Source: an uncultured Oscillospiraceae bacterium (lineage in GTDB: Bacteria; Bacillota; Clostridia; UBA1212; SIG427). From it: a stretch of DNA of 23,141 bases. Below the pieces are notes generated by a model. The model did no database searches. It was not told where the DNA came from and saw nothing but the letters and a program-made list of their open reading frames with translations. Of this stretch, positions 1-7,923 are shown piece after piece. Within the stretch, counting starts at the first letter, position 1, and every line of letters starts with the position of its first letter. Location of the stretch: contig CABQMV010000015.1 in the NCBI GenBank assembly GCA_902465325.1, positions 1 through 23,141 on the forward strand, in the 5' to 3' direction. The translations under genes and the position numbers were made by a program.

Positions 1-612
1 GGCATCAGGCTAATGCTATATGTGCCCGCCAACGCGCCGCAGGGCAGTGAAGCAGTTGCTTACGGATTTGGCTGCAGTGAAAAGGACAGCGGCTATACAG
101 GGGATTGGCTCATCACGGACAAATTTACAGAAAGGTGGTGCCAATTCTATACCGAGCTTTCCTGCCGCTACAAAGAACGCATCAGCGGATGGTGGATAGA
201 CGGCTTTTACGAGTGGAGCGGCTGCTGTAATGATACAGCACAGAAATATGCCAAAGCCTTGAAAAGCGGCAATAAAAAGGCAATTATTGCTTTCAACGGC
301 GGGGCAAATTCATATTTTTATCCTTCCGAATATGACGATTATTTAGCGGGAGAATGGAACCAATTGAATCATCCCGTATGCGAAAACAGATGGATAAACG
401 GGGTTCAATGGCATGAGCTCTCCTATATCGGAAGCGTCTGGGGAGGCGGCACACTGCAGTACACTGCAGATGAGATTTCATCACATATTCATCGCATCGG
501 CGCCAATGGCGGCGTTATTTCCATTGATTTACCTATGGAGGAAAATTATACCCGCATCCGAAAAGACGCGCTGCAGCTGATGAAGGAAGTAAGAAAAGCT
601 GTCAGAAAATAA
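1..612 (+). CDS. Glycoside hydrolase, GH29 alpha-L-fucosidase-like, 3' part
   Basis: The reading frame is open from the first base, so the gene starts upstream of the window; the ATG at 13 is internal, because the residues before it (GIRL) continue the fold. About 203 C-terminal residues remain. They include a TIM-barrel-like strand (LMLYVPANAP) and a WWIDGFYEW segment, in which the Asp sits where GH29 fucosidases carry their catalytic nucleophile, followed by an aromatic-rich region (GEWNQLNHP, GGVISIDLP). The family would remove fucose or a related sugar from glycans. The assignment rests on motif resemblance only; another TIM-barrel hydrolase is possible. A palindrome follows the stop, and the next gene is convergent, so it is not part of the biosynthetic cluster. 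Confidence 0.55.
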   Translation, partial: GIRLMLYVPANAPQGSEAVAYGFGCSEKDSGYTGDWLITDKFTERWCQFYTELSCRYKERISGWWIDGFYEWSGCCNDTAQKYAKALKSGNKKAIIAFNGGANSYFYPSEYDDYLAGEWNQLNHPVCENRWINGVQWHELSYIGSVWGGGTLQYTADEISSHIHRIGANGGVISIDLPMEENYTRIRKDALQLMKEVRKAVRK

Positions 613-654
613 CAAAGGTCTATATATGCGCTCTTTTACTCTGCGCAAAAGCAC

Positions 655-686
655 GCTCAAACTATTTCCCGGGAAATAGTTTGAGC
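655..686. terminator. Perfect 32-base palindrome between convergent genes
   Basis: Two 16-base arms (655-670 and 671-686) are exact reverse complements with no spacer. The palindrome lies between the stop at 612 and the stop of the convergent gene at 689. It can fold on either strand and probably acts as a bidirectional transcription end. Neither side has a long T run, so it is a weak match to a classical rho-independent terminator. Confidence 0.5.
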
Positions 687-688
687 TA

Positions 689-1231
689 TTATAGAGAGTA
701 CTTTGCAGTAATACTGCCATCCATTTTTTTCCAATTAAATACCGCTCCGTCAAAAGTCATATACCCGTGATCACTTTCTCCCTTTGGAATGGATACGGAG
801 CCTGGATTCATATAGACAAAGCTCTCATACTCTGTACATTTTGGTATATGAGTATGTCCGTTCAGCAAAATATCCCCCTTTTGCAGCGGCGGTAAGCTGC
901 TTTCATTATACACATGCCCGTGAGTAGCGTAAATCAGCCGGTCTCCTGCCGAAATCAGGCAGAATTCTGCCATGATGGGAAATTCAAGCACCATCTGATC
1001 CACCTCTGAATCACAGTTGCCTCTCACACAGAAAATTTTCTCCCGAAAAGGATTCAGAAGGGAAATGACCCCCTTGGGACTGTACTCTCTGGGCAGTTCA
1101 TTTCTGGGACCGTGATAAAGGAGATCCCCCAGCAAAAGCAGCCGGTCTGCCTGTTCCCGTTCGTAAGCCTCCAGCATTTTTTTACAAAAATATTCCGATC
1201 CATGTATATCAGATGCAATCATAAACTTCAT
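689..1231 (-). CDS. yfcE: YfcE-family metallophosphoesterase
   Basis: A 180-residue protein of calcineurin-like fold, the usual length for the YfcE/MJ0936 family of two-metal phosphodiesterases. Metal-binding motifs appear in order: SDIHGS near residue 8, LLGDLLYHGPRN near 35, VRGNCDSEVDQM near 69, THGH near 104 and NGHTHIP near 124, then NPGSVSIPKG. The GNCDSEVDQM and NPGSVSIPKG blocks closely resemble E. coli YfcE as I recall it. The enzyme hydrolyses phosphodiester model substrates in vitro; its physiological substrate is not established. A good ribosome site (GGGAGAGG) precedes the ATG. It is divergent from the gene at 1409, with its own promoter. Confidence 0.93.
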   Translation of the reverse strand: MKFMIASDIHGSEYFCKKMLEAYEREQADRLLLLGDLLYHGPRNELPREYSPKGVISLLNPFREKIFCVRGNCDSEVDQMVLEFPIMAEFCLISAGDRLIYATHGHVYNESSLPPLQKGDILLNGHTHIPKCTEYESFVYMNPGSVSIPKGESDHGYMTFDGAVFNWKKMDGSITAKYSL

Positions 1232-1272
1232 TGTTCGCCTCTCCCGCTTTCAATTCATTTTATTTCATGCCA

Positions 1273-1301
1273 ATTTTACCACACGATTTAAGAAAACTCA
1301 A
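1273..1301 (-). promoter_or_regulatory. Promoter for the yfcE-type gene
   Basis: On the minus strand a -35 box TTGAGT (1301-1296) and a -10 box TAAAAT (1278-1273) are separated by exactly 17 bases, about 40 bases before the ATG at 1231. This matches the vegetative sigma-A consensus well. Confidence 0.65.
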
Positions 1302-1345
1302 AAGTCCCTGTCCCTTCTCCAGTACAGAAACAGAAAAGGGGCCTC

Positions 1346-1374
1346 TTGACTTCACATATTGATCTTATTAAACT
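1346..1374 (+). promoter_or_regulatory. Promoter for the YjjG-type HAD gene
   Basis: TTGACT (1346-1351) and TAAACT (1369-1374) are 17 bases apart, about 35 bases before the ATG at 1409. The TTG of this -35 box could be mistaken for an in-frame start codon, but the conserved protein begins at 1409. Confidence 0.55.
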
Positions 1375-1408
1375 AGTAAAAAACAATCAGAAAGGCAGTA
1401 TCACGATT

Positions 1409-2089
1409 ATGCTTCACACGATTTTATTTGACCTGGACAATACCCTTCTGGATTTTAACAAAGCGGAAAGAATTGCCCTGACTAAGACGCTCAGGCAGCT
1501 GGGAATTGAACCCACAGAAGATATTGTAAAGCGGTACAGTCAGATTAATCTGGCCCAGTGGAAGCTGCTTGAACAGGGAAAGCTCACCCGTTCTCAGGTA
1601 AAATGCCGCCGGTATCAGCTGCTGTTTGATGAAATGGGCGTAGCCTGTTCCCCGGAAAAAGCGGCAAAAATTTATGAAGGACTGCTTGGAATTGGACACT
1701 ATTATATAGACGGTGCCCAAGAGCTGCTGACGCAGCTTGTAAAGGAGCACCGTCTGTACCTGGTTACCAACGGAACTGCCTGCGTACAGCGAAATCGGAT
1801 ACAGAGTGCAGAGCTGGCAAAATACTTTCAGGATATTTTTATTTCAGAAGAAATCGGATACAACAAACCGTCTCTCCAGTATTTCACCTATTGCTTTGAG
1901 CACATCCCCGGATTTCAGAGGGAAGAAGCCGTTATTGTAGGGGACAGTCTGTCCTCCGATATTCAGGGCGGAAAAAATGCGGGAATTAAAACCGTGTGGT
2001 TTAATCCGGCACATCAGATAAATACCACGCCGTTTACCCCAGATGCAGAAATAGACAGTCTGAAAAAGCTGCCTTTGTATTTACAGTAA
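1409..2089 (+). CDS. yjjG: HAD-family 5'-nucleotidase-like phosphatase (YjjG type)
   Basis: A 226-residue HAD hydrolase of subfamily IA, with FDLDNTLLDF at residues 7-16 (Asp nucleophile and acid/base Asp), an alpha-helical cap from about 17 to 85, VTNGT (Thr motif), NKPSLQYF (Lys motif) and VGDSLSSDIQGGKNAG (acidic motif). The N-terminal and VGDSLSSDI motifs resemble YjjG/YfnB noncanonical pyrimidine nucleotidases, which dephosphorylate nucleoside monophosphates. An in-frame TTG at 1346 would add 21 residues but overlaps the -35 box. The ATG at 1409 has an AGAAAGG site upstream and puts the first strand (MLHTILFDLD) at the usual place. A terminator hairpin follows. It is not linked to the minus-strand cluster. 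Confidence 0.85.
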   Translation: MLHTILFDLDNTLLDFNKAERIALTKTLRQLGIEPTEDIVKRYSQINLAQWKLLEQGKLTRSQVKCRRYQLLFDEMGVACSPEKAAKIYEGLLGIGHYYIDGAQELLTQLVKEHRLYLVTNGTACVQRNRIQSAELAKYFQDIFISEEIGYNKPSLQYFTYCFEHIPGFQREEAVIVGDSLSSDIQGGKNAGIKTVWFNPAHQINTTPFTPDAEIDSLKKLPLYLQ

Positions 2090-2139
2090 ATATCTGCTCC
2101 TGTGCCATATCTGACGAGATCAGAGGGCTTTTACATAAA

Positions 2140-2175
2140 AAAGGGGGAAATGGCATGAAAGCCATTTCCCCCTTT
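2140..2175 (-). terminator. Rho-independent terminator closing the minus-strand cluster
   Basis: Arms 2140-2154 and 2161-2175 are perfect 15-base complements around a 6-base loop. On the minus strand the stem is followed by a run of T (complement of the A run at 2137-2142) and it lies about 30 bases past the last cluster stop at 2205. On the plus strand it can also end the HAD gene (tail CTTTCTATAT). A second small stem (2180-2187 with 2191-2198) sits between it and the cluster stop. Confidence 0.85.
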
Positions 2176-2204
2176 CTATATAAGCTGCTGCAGCTTATAT
2201 TGCT

Positions 2205-3164
2205 TCAAACCTCCATCTGCTGTTCATAATAATTTTTAACAGCCAGAATAAACTGCTGCTCCTGCCATACAATATCTTCATAGTAAATTTGGAGCCGCAT
2301 AACAGACCGTTCCTCCTTCTCCTGCTCCAGCTTATGTAAAATCTCATACAGCTTCTGCCACGCAGCTGCAATGCGTTCTGTACGCCCACACAGAAAATGC
2401 CCCTTGGGAAAATGCTGCTCACAGTAGCCGGAAACTCTTTTCTTTACCAGCCAGATCTGCCTGGCAATTCTGGGAAAATCAAAAAAGCATTTTTCTGATT
2501 TGTAAAAACTGATATATTTATGGTAAACATGATCTATCCACTGCAAAAATTTTTGATACCGGCTTATGACGTACAAAACATATCCAAAACCATATATGGG
2601 ATTTTTTCCATTATGTTGATCCGTTTTTCCGAAACAGTAATATACAGATTCCCAGGCCGGTGTATCTGATGAAAAAAGTAGCCTTAGCTGAGTTGTAGAA
2701 AGAGAATCTAAATAATAACCAGTCTCATTTATATAGTCATGCCGAAGTACTGCAAATTTCTTTTTTTCTGAACTCTCCGGAAGGACAACAATATGGTGTT
2801 TTTTATGAACTCTTCCAAATGTATATCTTTGTTCCGCATCATAAAAGCAGTCAAGAGGCGCCATAATAACATGGCCCAAGCTTAAATCCTGTATCATATT
2901 CTCTATAAGCTCCTGTTTTTTCTGCCTAACCTGCAGAGCAAGTCCCGCGTCACTAAGTAAAAAAGCTAAATCCTTAGAGGTGATTGCGTTCCCCAAAATA
3001 AAATCAGGACGATCTAGATAGAAGTCAAATTGATTAAGCAGACAAAACGCCGGGATATAGGTTTCTTCACCAAAGTAACGGAGTATCTGTAAGATAGACT
3101 GTGAATAGCATTCACAAAATAAAGCTTCGGAATTTGGTTCATTGCAGCGCACCAGATCAGGCAT
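2205..3164 (-). CDS. BtrH-like acyl-carrier-protein acyltransferase (papain-like fold), putative
   Basis: A 319-residue cytosolic protein. The N-terminal 130 residues resemble the BtrH N-terminal domain, where BtrH moves an acyl unit from a carrier protein to an amine in butirosin synthesis. Candidate catalytic residues are Cys17 or Cys19 in FCECYSQSILQILRYFG, Asp105 in APLDCFYD and the His cluster 120-124 in HKKHHIVVLP. The last 140 residues are predicted mostly helical and are not recognised. The ATG overlaps the stop of the ketosynthase-like gene (ATGCCTGA) behind a perfect AAGGAGG. As the last gene of a KS/ACP cluster, a role in releasing the acyl chain onto an acceptor is a reasonable inference. 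A cysteine peptidase-like or structural role cannot be excluded. Confidence 0.55.
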   Translation of the reverse strand: MPDLVRCNEPNSEALFCECYSQSILQILRYFGEETYIPAFCLLNQFDFYLDRPDFILGNAITSKDLAFLLSDAGLALQVRQKKQELIENMIQDLSLGHVIMAPLDCFYDAEQRYTFGRVHKKHHIVVLPESSEKKKFAVLRHDYINETGYYLDSLSTTQLRLLFSSDTPAWESVYYCFGKTDQHNGKNPIYGFGYVLYVISRYQKFLQWIDHVYHKYISFYKSEKCFFDFPRIARQIWLVKKRVSGYCEQHFPKGHFLCGRTERIAAAWQKLYEILHKLEQEKEERSVMRLQIYYEDIVWQEQQFILAVKNYYEQQMEV

Positions 3165-4113
3165 CGGCTAAGGCCTCCTTTTCTTTCCTTTTATTTTTTT
3201 CCTCTTGCCAAACATACCGGAGCGCCAGAACCGAAAGATACCCGCTGCAGAGATTGACAATAAAATCTAAAGTGTTCTGCCTTTTCTCAGCCAAGCGGCA
3301 GGATTCTTTCAATGAATTGACCGCACTGAATCCACCTGCTCCCCCATAATCAATATCGGTAAAATGAAAATGGACCGAGGATCGATCTGCATCTCCCAAA
3401 AAAAGAGAAGTCTGCCCTTTTAAGGGATTGGCAAAGTGTACAGAAACTCCACAATACTGTTCTAGATGGTATTTTACTATCATTTCGATCAGCGTCTCCT
3501 TAGGAGAATCCCCGTACCCACGCTTTTCATACCCTATAATTTCATAGCCGTATGTCTTTTGGTTTGTCAGCAGCAAAGCACCAAAAGACTCCACATATAT
3601 AATTTCCGGAGCAACCGTGCAGCTCTGCAGAGGAGAATACTCCTCTGCAGAGCTGACAATCCCTTCACAGAATAAACCATTGTGCAGTGCCATATAGGCC
3701 AGGCCAATGGCATCCAGAGAAGCGGAAATTCCATTAAAAACGTTATAAACCGGCCCTGTTATCTGATGGGCAATACCGGCTCTGCAGGCAGGGGCATTCA
3801 GTACCGTATTGGGAAACAGACCTGGCTTCGCATACAAAGCGCCATTCACAACACAGGTTTTGTCAAAATCATGGACACTCTTCAGCGGGCCGAACCGGGA
3901 ACCAAAATAAATGGGAAAATGACAAAAGTTCTCCTGCCGGCGCCGCTTCCGCAGCAGATCAATACCAGTAATACACATTCTGCTTATTTTATCTGCATAG
4001 GAGTCCTGCGCAGCCTGCAGGCACGCCTCTTCTATTACAAGACAGTCAGGGTGATGGGACAGCTTGTCTCCCGAGAAATATACAAGATCGGATATATACA
4101 CATTTTTATTCAT
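3157..4113 (-). CDS. Ketosynthase-like protein lacking the active-site Cys (chain-length-factor-like)
   Basis: A 318-residue protein resembling the N-terminal half of beta-ketoacyl synthases (Ketoacyl-synt_2 type). The segment GPVYNVFNGISASLDAIGLAYMAL (120-143) aligns with the nucleophile elbow, but the Cys position is Ile129. No HGTGT or GHS histidine motif follows, and it is about 80 residues shorter than the FabF partner. It cannot condense by itself. Loss of the Cys and position next to a complete KS resemble KS-beta/chain length factors of type II polyketide and aryl polyene systems. The start at 4113 has AAGGG just upstream, 8 bases after the KS stop; an upstream in-frame extension to 4233 overlaps the KS coding end and is not family-like. 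Heterodimer formation with the KS is inferred. Confidence 0.65.
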   Translation of the reverse strand: MNKNVYISDLVYFSGDKLSHHPDCLVIEEACLQAAQDSYADKISRMCITGIDLLRKRRRQENFCHFPIYFGSRFGPLKSVHDFDKTCVVNGALYAKPGLFPNTVLNAPACRAGIAHQITGPVYNVFNGISASLDAIGLAYMALHNGLFCEGIVSSAEEYSPLQSCTVAPEIIYVESFGALLLTNQKTYGYEIIGYEKRGYGDSPKETLIEMIVKYHLEQYCGVSVHFANPLKGQTSLFLGDADRSSVHFHFTDIDYGGAGGFSAVNSLKESCRLAEKRQNTLDFIVNLCSGYLSVLALRYVWQEEKNKRKEKEALADA

Positions 4114-4121
4114 ATAAGCCC

Positions 4122-5321
4122 TTATTCTCCTATTAAAACACTGCTTGTCTGACCGCCAAAAGCAAATGCGTTGGAAAGGATCCGCTGCAGCTTTGCCGGC
4201 CTCGGGATATTGGGTACACAATCCAGGTCGCATTCCTCATCCTTTTCTTTAAAATTGGCAGTAGGTAAAATAATATGCCTTTGAAGCATTAAAAAAGAGG
4301 CAATCAATTCCAGTGCCCCCGCCGCTCCCATTGAATGGCCCAAAACAGATTTAATGGCGCTGACAGGAATTCTTTTGACGTCGGAAAATACCGTGCGGAT
4401 GGCTAACGCCTCCGCTCTGTCGTTGGCCTTTGTACCGGTTCCATGTGCTGATATACAGTCTACAGCCTCCGGATCTACGCCTCCGTCCTCCAAAGCCTTT
4501 TGCATAGCCAGTAATTCCCCCTGCGCTTCAGGATGGGGGGCCGTCATATGATAGGCTGTACTGGCCAACCCTGTCCCCATCACACATCCGTAGGATTTTT
4601 GTTTTGCCCTTATGCCTTCCTTTTCCAAAATTAATATACCGCATCCCTCTCCGATCACGAGACCAGATCGCTTTTTATCAAAGGGCCGGCATAAATCAGG
4701 AGACAGGGAGAGCAGGCGCTGAAAACCTGAAAAAGCCACCCGGGAAAACACATCCACGCCGCCAGCAATCACAACGTCTGCATAATTCCAGTCAATTAAC
4801 TGCTTTGCTACTGAAACTGCATAATTACCGGCTGCACACGCGGCAGGAATCAAATAGGCATATCCTCTTGAGCCAGTTACCTGGGCTACTGCTCTGACAA
4901 TATGAAAAGGATCATATTTTAAACACTCTTTCTTTGAACAGGAAAGGTTCTTTTCATACAGATTTTCTGTAATTTGTTCTTCGACCTCAATCTCACCCAT
5001 GGTAGTGCCCATGACTACAGCAATGCGAGCAGGATCTATTTGATTAAAGGTTATACCGGAATCCTCCGCTGCCTGCTGGGCGGTAAATGCCGCATAAGCA
5101 GCCGCATGGCCGTAATGCTCCAGAATTTCATCCGGGACACTCTGCTTCCAATGAGAATCATATATTTTAGAACCAATTTTAATTCTGTAATTTACATCAG
5201 AAACAAAGTTCGCAATGGGACCGTATGTAATCCGGCAGTGAAACAGTGTGTTCCAAAATTCTGACAAATTCCACCCGGCTGCAGACAAAACTCCCATTCC
5301 TGAGACAATAACACGATTCAT
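4122..5321 (-). CDS. Beta-ketoacyl-ACP synthase, FabF/KAS II type
   Basis: A 399-residue complete condensing enzyme: Cys162 in PAACAAGNYAV, His293 in SAHGTGTKAND, Lys324 in SAIKS and His329 in LGHSMGAAGALE, with the C-terminal NAFAFGGQTSSV motif. It would join a malonyl-ACP-derived unit to an acyl chain held on Cys162. It is about 15 residues shorter than typical FabF, with a distinct region around 28-60 (FHCRITYGPIANF), so it is a pathway-type rather than housekeeping KS. It starts 15 bases after metK with a GGGGG ribosome site and is followed at once by the Cys-less partner. The likely donor is the ACP encoded at 19206. Confidence 0.9.
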   Translation of the reverse strand: MNRVIVSGMGVLSAAGWNLSEFWNTLFHCRITYGPIANFVSDVNYRIKIGSKIYDSHWKQSVPDEILEHYGHAAAYAAFTAQQAAEDSGITFNQIDPARIAVVMGTTMGEIEVEEQITENLYEKNLSCSKKECLKYDPFHIVRAVAQVTGSRGYAYLIPAACAAGNYAVSVAKQLIDWNYADVVIAGGVDVFSRVAFSGFQRLLSLSPDLCRPFDKKRSGLVIGEGCGILILEKEGIRAKQKSYGCVMGTGLASTAYHMTAPHPEAQGELLAMQKALEDGGVDPEAVDCISAHGTGTKANDRAEALAIRTVFSDVKRIPVSAIKSVLGHSMGAAGALELIASFLMLQRHIILPTANFKEKDEECDLDCVPNIPRPAKLQRILSNAFAFGGQTSSVLIGE

Positions 5322-5336
5322 CTCTGCCCCCGTTTC

Positions 5337-6539
5337 TTAACGAAGTCCCTTTCCCGTTTCCAAAAGCTCTTCCACTTTATCCAATCGCTCCCAGGGCAGA
5401 TCCAAATTCTTTCTGCCAAAATGTCCGTAGCTTGCCAGCGGTCTGTAAATTGGCTTTCTCAACTGAAACCGGTCCATCAGGGCTGCCGGTCTTAAATCAA
5501 AGCAACGACAAATAAGCTCCCGCATTTTTTTGTCCTCTATCTCCCCGGAGCCAAAGGTATCCACCTGGACAGATACTGGCTCTGACACCCCTATGGCATA
5601 GGCAATCTGGACTTCACAAACAGAGGCCAGCTTTGCCGCAACAATATTTTTTGCTACATACCTGGCGGCGTAGGCGCCGGTCCTGTCGACCTTTGTAGGA
5701 TCCTTTCCGGAAAAAGCACCGCCGCCGTGCCGTCCCATCCCTCCATAGGTATCCACTATGATTTTTCGGCCAGTCAGTCCTGTATCTGCACAGGGGCCTC
5801 CCTTTACAAAACGCCCGGTAGGATTTATAAGGATTTTTGTGTTTTTATCAAACAGACTCTCCGGTAATACCGGCTTGATCACCAGCTGCATCAGATCCTT
5901 CTGAATTTCTGTCTGAGGCTGATCCGGCAGATGCTGGGCAGAGACCACAACCGTATCAATATGAACCGGTGCGCCTCCTTCGTACCGCACAGTAACCATA
6001 GATTTTCCATCTGGACCCAGATAGCGCAGAGCTCCTATTTTTCTGACATAGCTTAGCCGCTCGCACAATTTATGAGAAAAATAAATAGGGGCCGGCATAT
6101 ACTCATCTGTATCGCTGCAGGCAAAACCAAACATCATTCCCTGATCCCCTGCTCCTACTGCCTTATAAAGACTGCCGTCCTCCTCCCATTTCTTATACAG
6201 TTCCGCAGAACGGTATACCCCTCGGGCAATGTCTTCCGACTGTTTATCAATAGACAGTACCACGGCACAGGTTTCACAGTCAAAGCCAAAGCGGTGGTCC
6301 CGGTATCCAATCTCCTTCACAGTATTTCTGACAATCCCCGGTATATCAACGGCGGCGTTTGATGAAATTTCCCCCATAATATGGACAATACCAGTGGTAA
6401 CTGCTGTTTCACATGCAACCTTTGAATAAGGATCCTTCTCTATATATGCATCCAGTATTGCATCTGAAATACAGTCGCACATTTTATCAGGATGCCCTTC
6501 CGTTACCGACTCTGACGTAAATAAATAATCTTTTATCAT
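5337..6539 (-). CDS. metK: S-adenosylmethionine synthetase
   Basis: A 400-residue methionine adenosyltransferase of normal length, making SAM from methionine and ATP. Visible signatures are TEGHPDKMCDCISDAILD at 13-30, the VGAGDQGMMFG loop near 128-138, KDPTKVDRTGAYAARY with GGGAFSGKD just before it near 258-266, and DTFGSG. The ATG overlaps the previous stop (ATGA) behind GGAG. A metK inside a cluster encoding three radical SAM proteins is probably a dedicated SAM supply, though it could also be the only copy in the genome. Its N-terminus is standard; the C-terminus carries the usual YGHFGR block. Confidence 0.96.
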   Translation of the reverse strand: MIKDYLFTSESVTEGHPDKMCDCISDAILDAYIEKDPYSKVACETAVTTGIVHIMGEISSNAAVDIPGIVRNTVKEIGYRDHRFGFDCETCAVVLSIDKQSEDIARGVYRSAELYKKWEEDGSLYKAVGAGDQGMMFGFACSDTDEYMPAPIYFSHKLCERLSYVRKIGALRYLGPDGKSMVTVRYEGGAPVHIDTVVVSAQHLPDQPQTEIQKDLMQLVIKPVLPESLFDKNTKILINPTGRFVKGGPCADTGLTGRKIIVDTYGGMGRHGGGAFSGKDPTKVDRTGAYAARYVAKNIVAAKLASVCEVQIAYAIGVSEPVSVQVDTFGSGEIEDKKMRELICRCFDLRPAALMDRFQLRKPIYRPLASYGHFGRKNLDLPWERLDKVEELLETGKGLR

Positions 6540-7275
6540 ATTGATTCTCCTTCTGTTTTGCTGTCTATAGGCTGTGAACCCGGGGAGGGCTGGACAGACA
6601 GATTATTGAAATAAGCATAGAGGTCACACTCCGTAATAAATTGCAATTCAAAATTGCTATATTTTTCAAGGTAACAGACCGACAAGGCATAGCCGCTGAA
6701 GGCGGTACTATAAAATCGGAAAGATTGCTTTACCGGTTCGCCGGTATACTCCAGCTCGCAACGCTCATTAAATGAAAAGGAGTTCAGGGGAATTTTAAGA
6801 CCTTTTCCCACTGCTTTGATATAACTTTCTTTCAGTGTCCATAGCCTATAAAATTCCCGGATTTGTTTTTCGGGTTCAGAGAGCCTTTGTAAAAATCGGT
6901 ACTCTCTGTCTGTAAAAAAGCGTTTTGCAATGGTCAAATCTATTTTTTTAATTTGTTCAATATCAATCCCAATTGGACATTTACTAGAAGCCAATACCAC
7001 ATAGGAAGCAGAGTGAGATAGGTTAAAATGGAACTGCTTTGCATTTACTACTTCAGGCTTGCCATACAGGTATACGCTAAACAGATAGCAGAAAACGGAA
7101 TTTTTGCCACCTCAATGGCCTCCCGTCCGATCAAAAGTCCGCTGAGCAAGCTGCGTTTCTTATCCTCCGTATTTTTGTACGCCAGAATTCTGGACTGTCT
7201 TTCCTCTGAGACATACTTCATATATCGCCAGGGAAAGCCGTTCTCCTCTAGTTTAACAACTGTGATTGCTACCAT
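6536..7275 (-). pseudogene. Sfp-type 4'-phosphopantetheinyl transferase with a one-base frameshift
   Basis: Two overlapping reading frames together give one Sfp-like protein of about 246 residues. The first (ATG at 7275, stop at 7048) carries the N-terminal domain ending IPFSAIC. The second holds YGKPEVVNAKQFHFNLSHS, CPIGIDIEQI and WTLKESYIKAVGKGL, which include the Mg/CoA-binding Asp-x-Glu and Lys-Glu catalytic motifs. Adding one T to the TTT at 7079-7081 would read ICFSVYLYGKP, which fits the spacing IxFxxxxYGKP of Sfp exactly. So either a single-base deletion has broken the gene or the sequence has an error there. The enzyme would convert apo-ACP to holo-ACP, which the cluster needs. The second frame overlaps metK by ATGA. 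Confidence 0.85.
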
Positions 7276-7285
7276 GTATGCTGTA

Positions 7286-7846
7286 TTATATAAAGCTTTC
7301 CTCCATGATTTCCGCCTGATACAAATCAGACATTACCGGTAGAATTCGGATTCCCAAATCCACCATATAAGGTTTTTTATCAATGGAAAATTCTACTTTG
7401 GCCCGACCCTTGCGTTTATCAATCTTTTTGATAATTCCTTCTTTTCCCCATAGAGGCCCGTTCATAATCTGTACTCTGTCATTGATATAAAAGGCTTCTG
7501 AAATATCAATCAGTCCGTCATCATCTGTTAAATTCAATATTCGATGCATTTCCTCCGGACCAACGGTATAAAAATAGTCATAATCCCGCAGAATCTTATA
7601 TACCCTGGGACGCCCTTTTATTCTGATATAAAAATCCAGAATCTGATCAGTCTCTATTAAAATATAGCCTGGAAACAGGTTTCTGATTACTTCTCTCCGA
7701 ACGCCCTGCTTTCTTTCATAGATTTTCCGTTTGGGAACCAGAAGCTGATAATCAATATCGCTGAACATACTGTGAAATGCATCGTCTATGTAATAGCACA
7801 CTTCATCTTCATATCCGGTTTCTACAAAAATAACATGCCAGTTCAT
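7286..7846 (-). CDS. loaP: LoaP-type antiterminator (NusG paralogue)
   Basis: A 186-residue NusG-family protein. The N-terminal NGN domain starts WHVIFVETGYEDEV and contains RNLFPGYILIET near 61-72, with a C-terminal KOW segment DRVQIMNGPLWGKEGIIKKIDKRKGRAKVEF near 124-154. The gene context and the KKIDKRKGRA block fit LoaP, which is known to let RNA polymerase read through terminators in long antibiotic operons of Firmicutes, rather than housekeeping NusG. The ATG at 7846 has GGAGG six bases upstream; an earlier in-frame start at 7861 lies within that site. It heads the block PPTase-metK-KS-KS-like-BtrH and stands just after a hairpin (7879-7909). Confidence 0.82.
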   Translation of the reverse strand: MNWHVIFVETGYEDEVCYYIDDAFHSMFSDIDYQLLVPKRKIYERKQGVRREVIRNLFPGYILIETDQILDFYIRIKGRPRVYKILRDYDYFYTVGPEEMHRILNLTDDDGLIDISEAFYINDRVQIMNGPLWGKEGIIKKIDKRKGRAKVEFSIDKKPYMVDLGIRILPVMSDLYQAEIMEESFI

Positions 7847-7878
7847 TCTGTACCTCCACATAAAATCTATGACAGCAG

Positions 7879-7909
7879 CTGGCAGATTACACGCTCTGTA
7901 ATCTGCCAG
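7879..7909 (-). promoter_or_regulatory. 12-bp stem-loop between groEL and loaP
   Basis: Arms 7879-7890 and 7898-7909 are perfect 12-base complements around a 7-base loop, in the 77-base gap between the GroEL stop and the LoaP start. On the minus (transcribed) strand no T run follows the stem, so it is a poor rho-independent terminator in the direction of the genes. On the plus strand TTTTCTACTCT follows. Possible roles are an RNA processing or pausing hairpin, a LoaP recognition element, or a barrier to antisense transcription. Confidence 0.5.
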
Positions 7910-7923
7910 TTTTCTACTCTAGT

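Noticed and set aside
2180..2198. Short palindrome as a separate regulatory site
   Set aside because: An 8-base stem with a 3-base loop next to a strong terminator and downstream of the last stop; most simply part of the transcript end.
3157..4233. Longer N-terminus for the ketosynthase-like protein
   Set aside because: The extra 40 residues overlap the coding end of the KS gene and are not KS-like; the ATG at 4113 has a ribosome site and begins a plausible first strand.
7078..7090. Programmed -1 frameshifting in the phosphopantetheinyl transferase gene
   Set aside because: No X-XXY-YYZ slippery heptamer at the switch point and no clear downstream pseudoknot; a missing T is simpler.
7879..7909. 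Rho-independent terminator of groEL
   Set aside because: On the transcribed minus strand the stem is not followed by a T run; the T run is on the opposite strand only.
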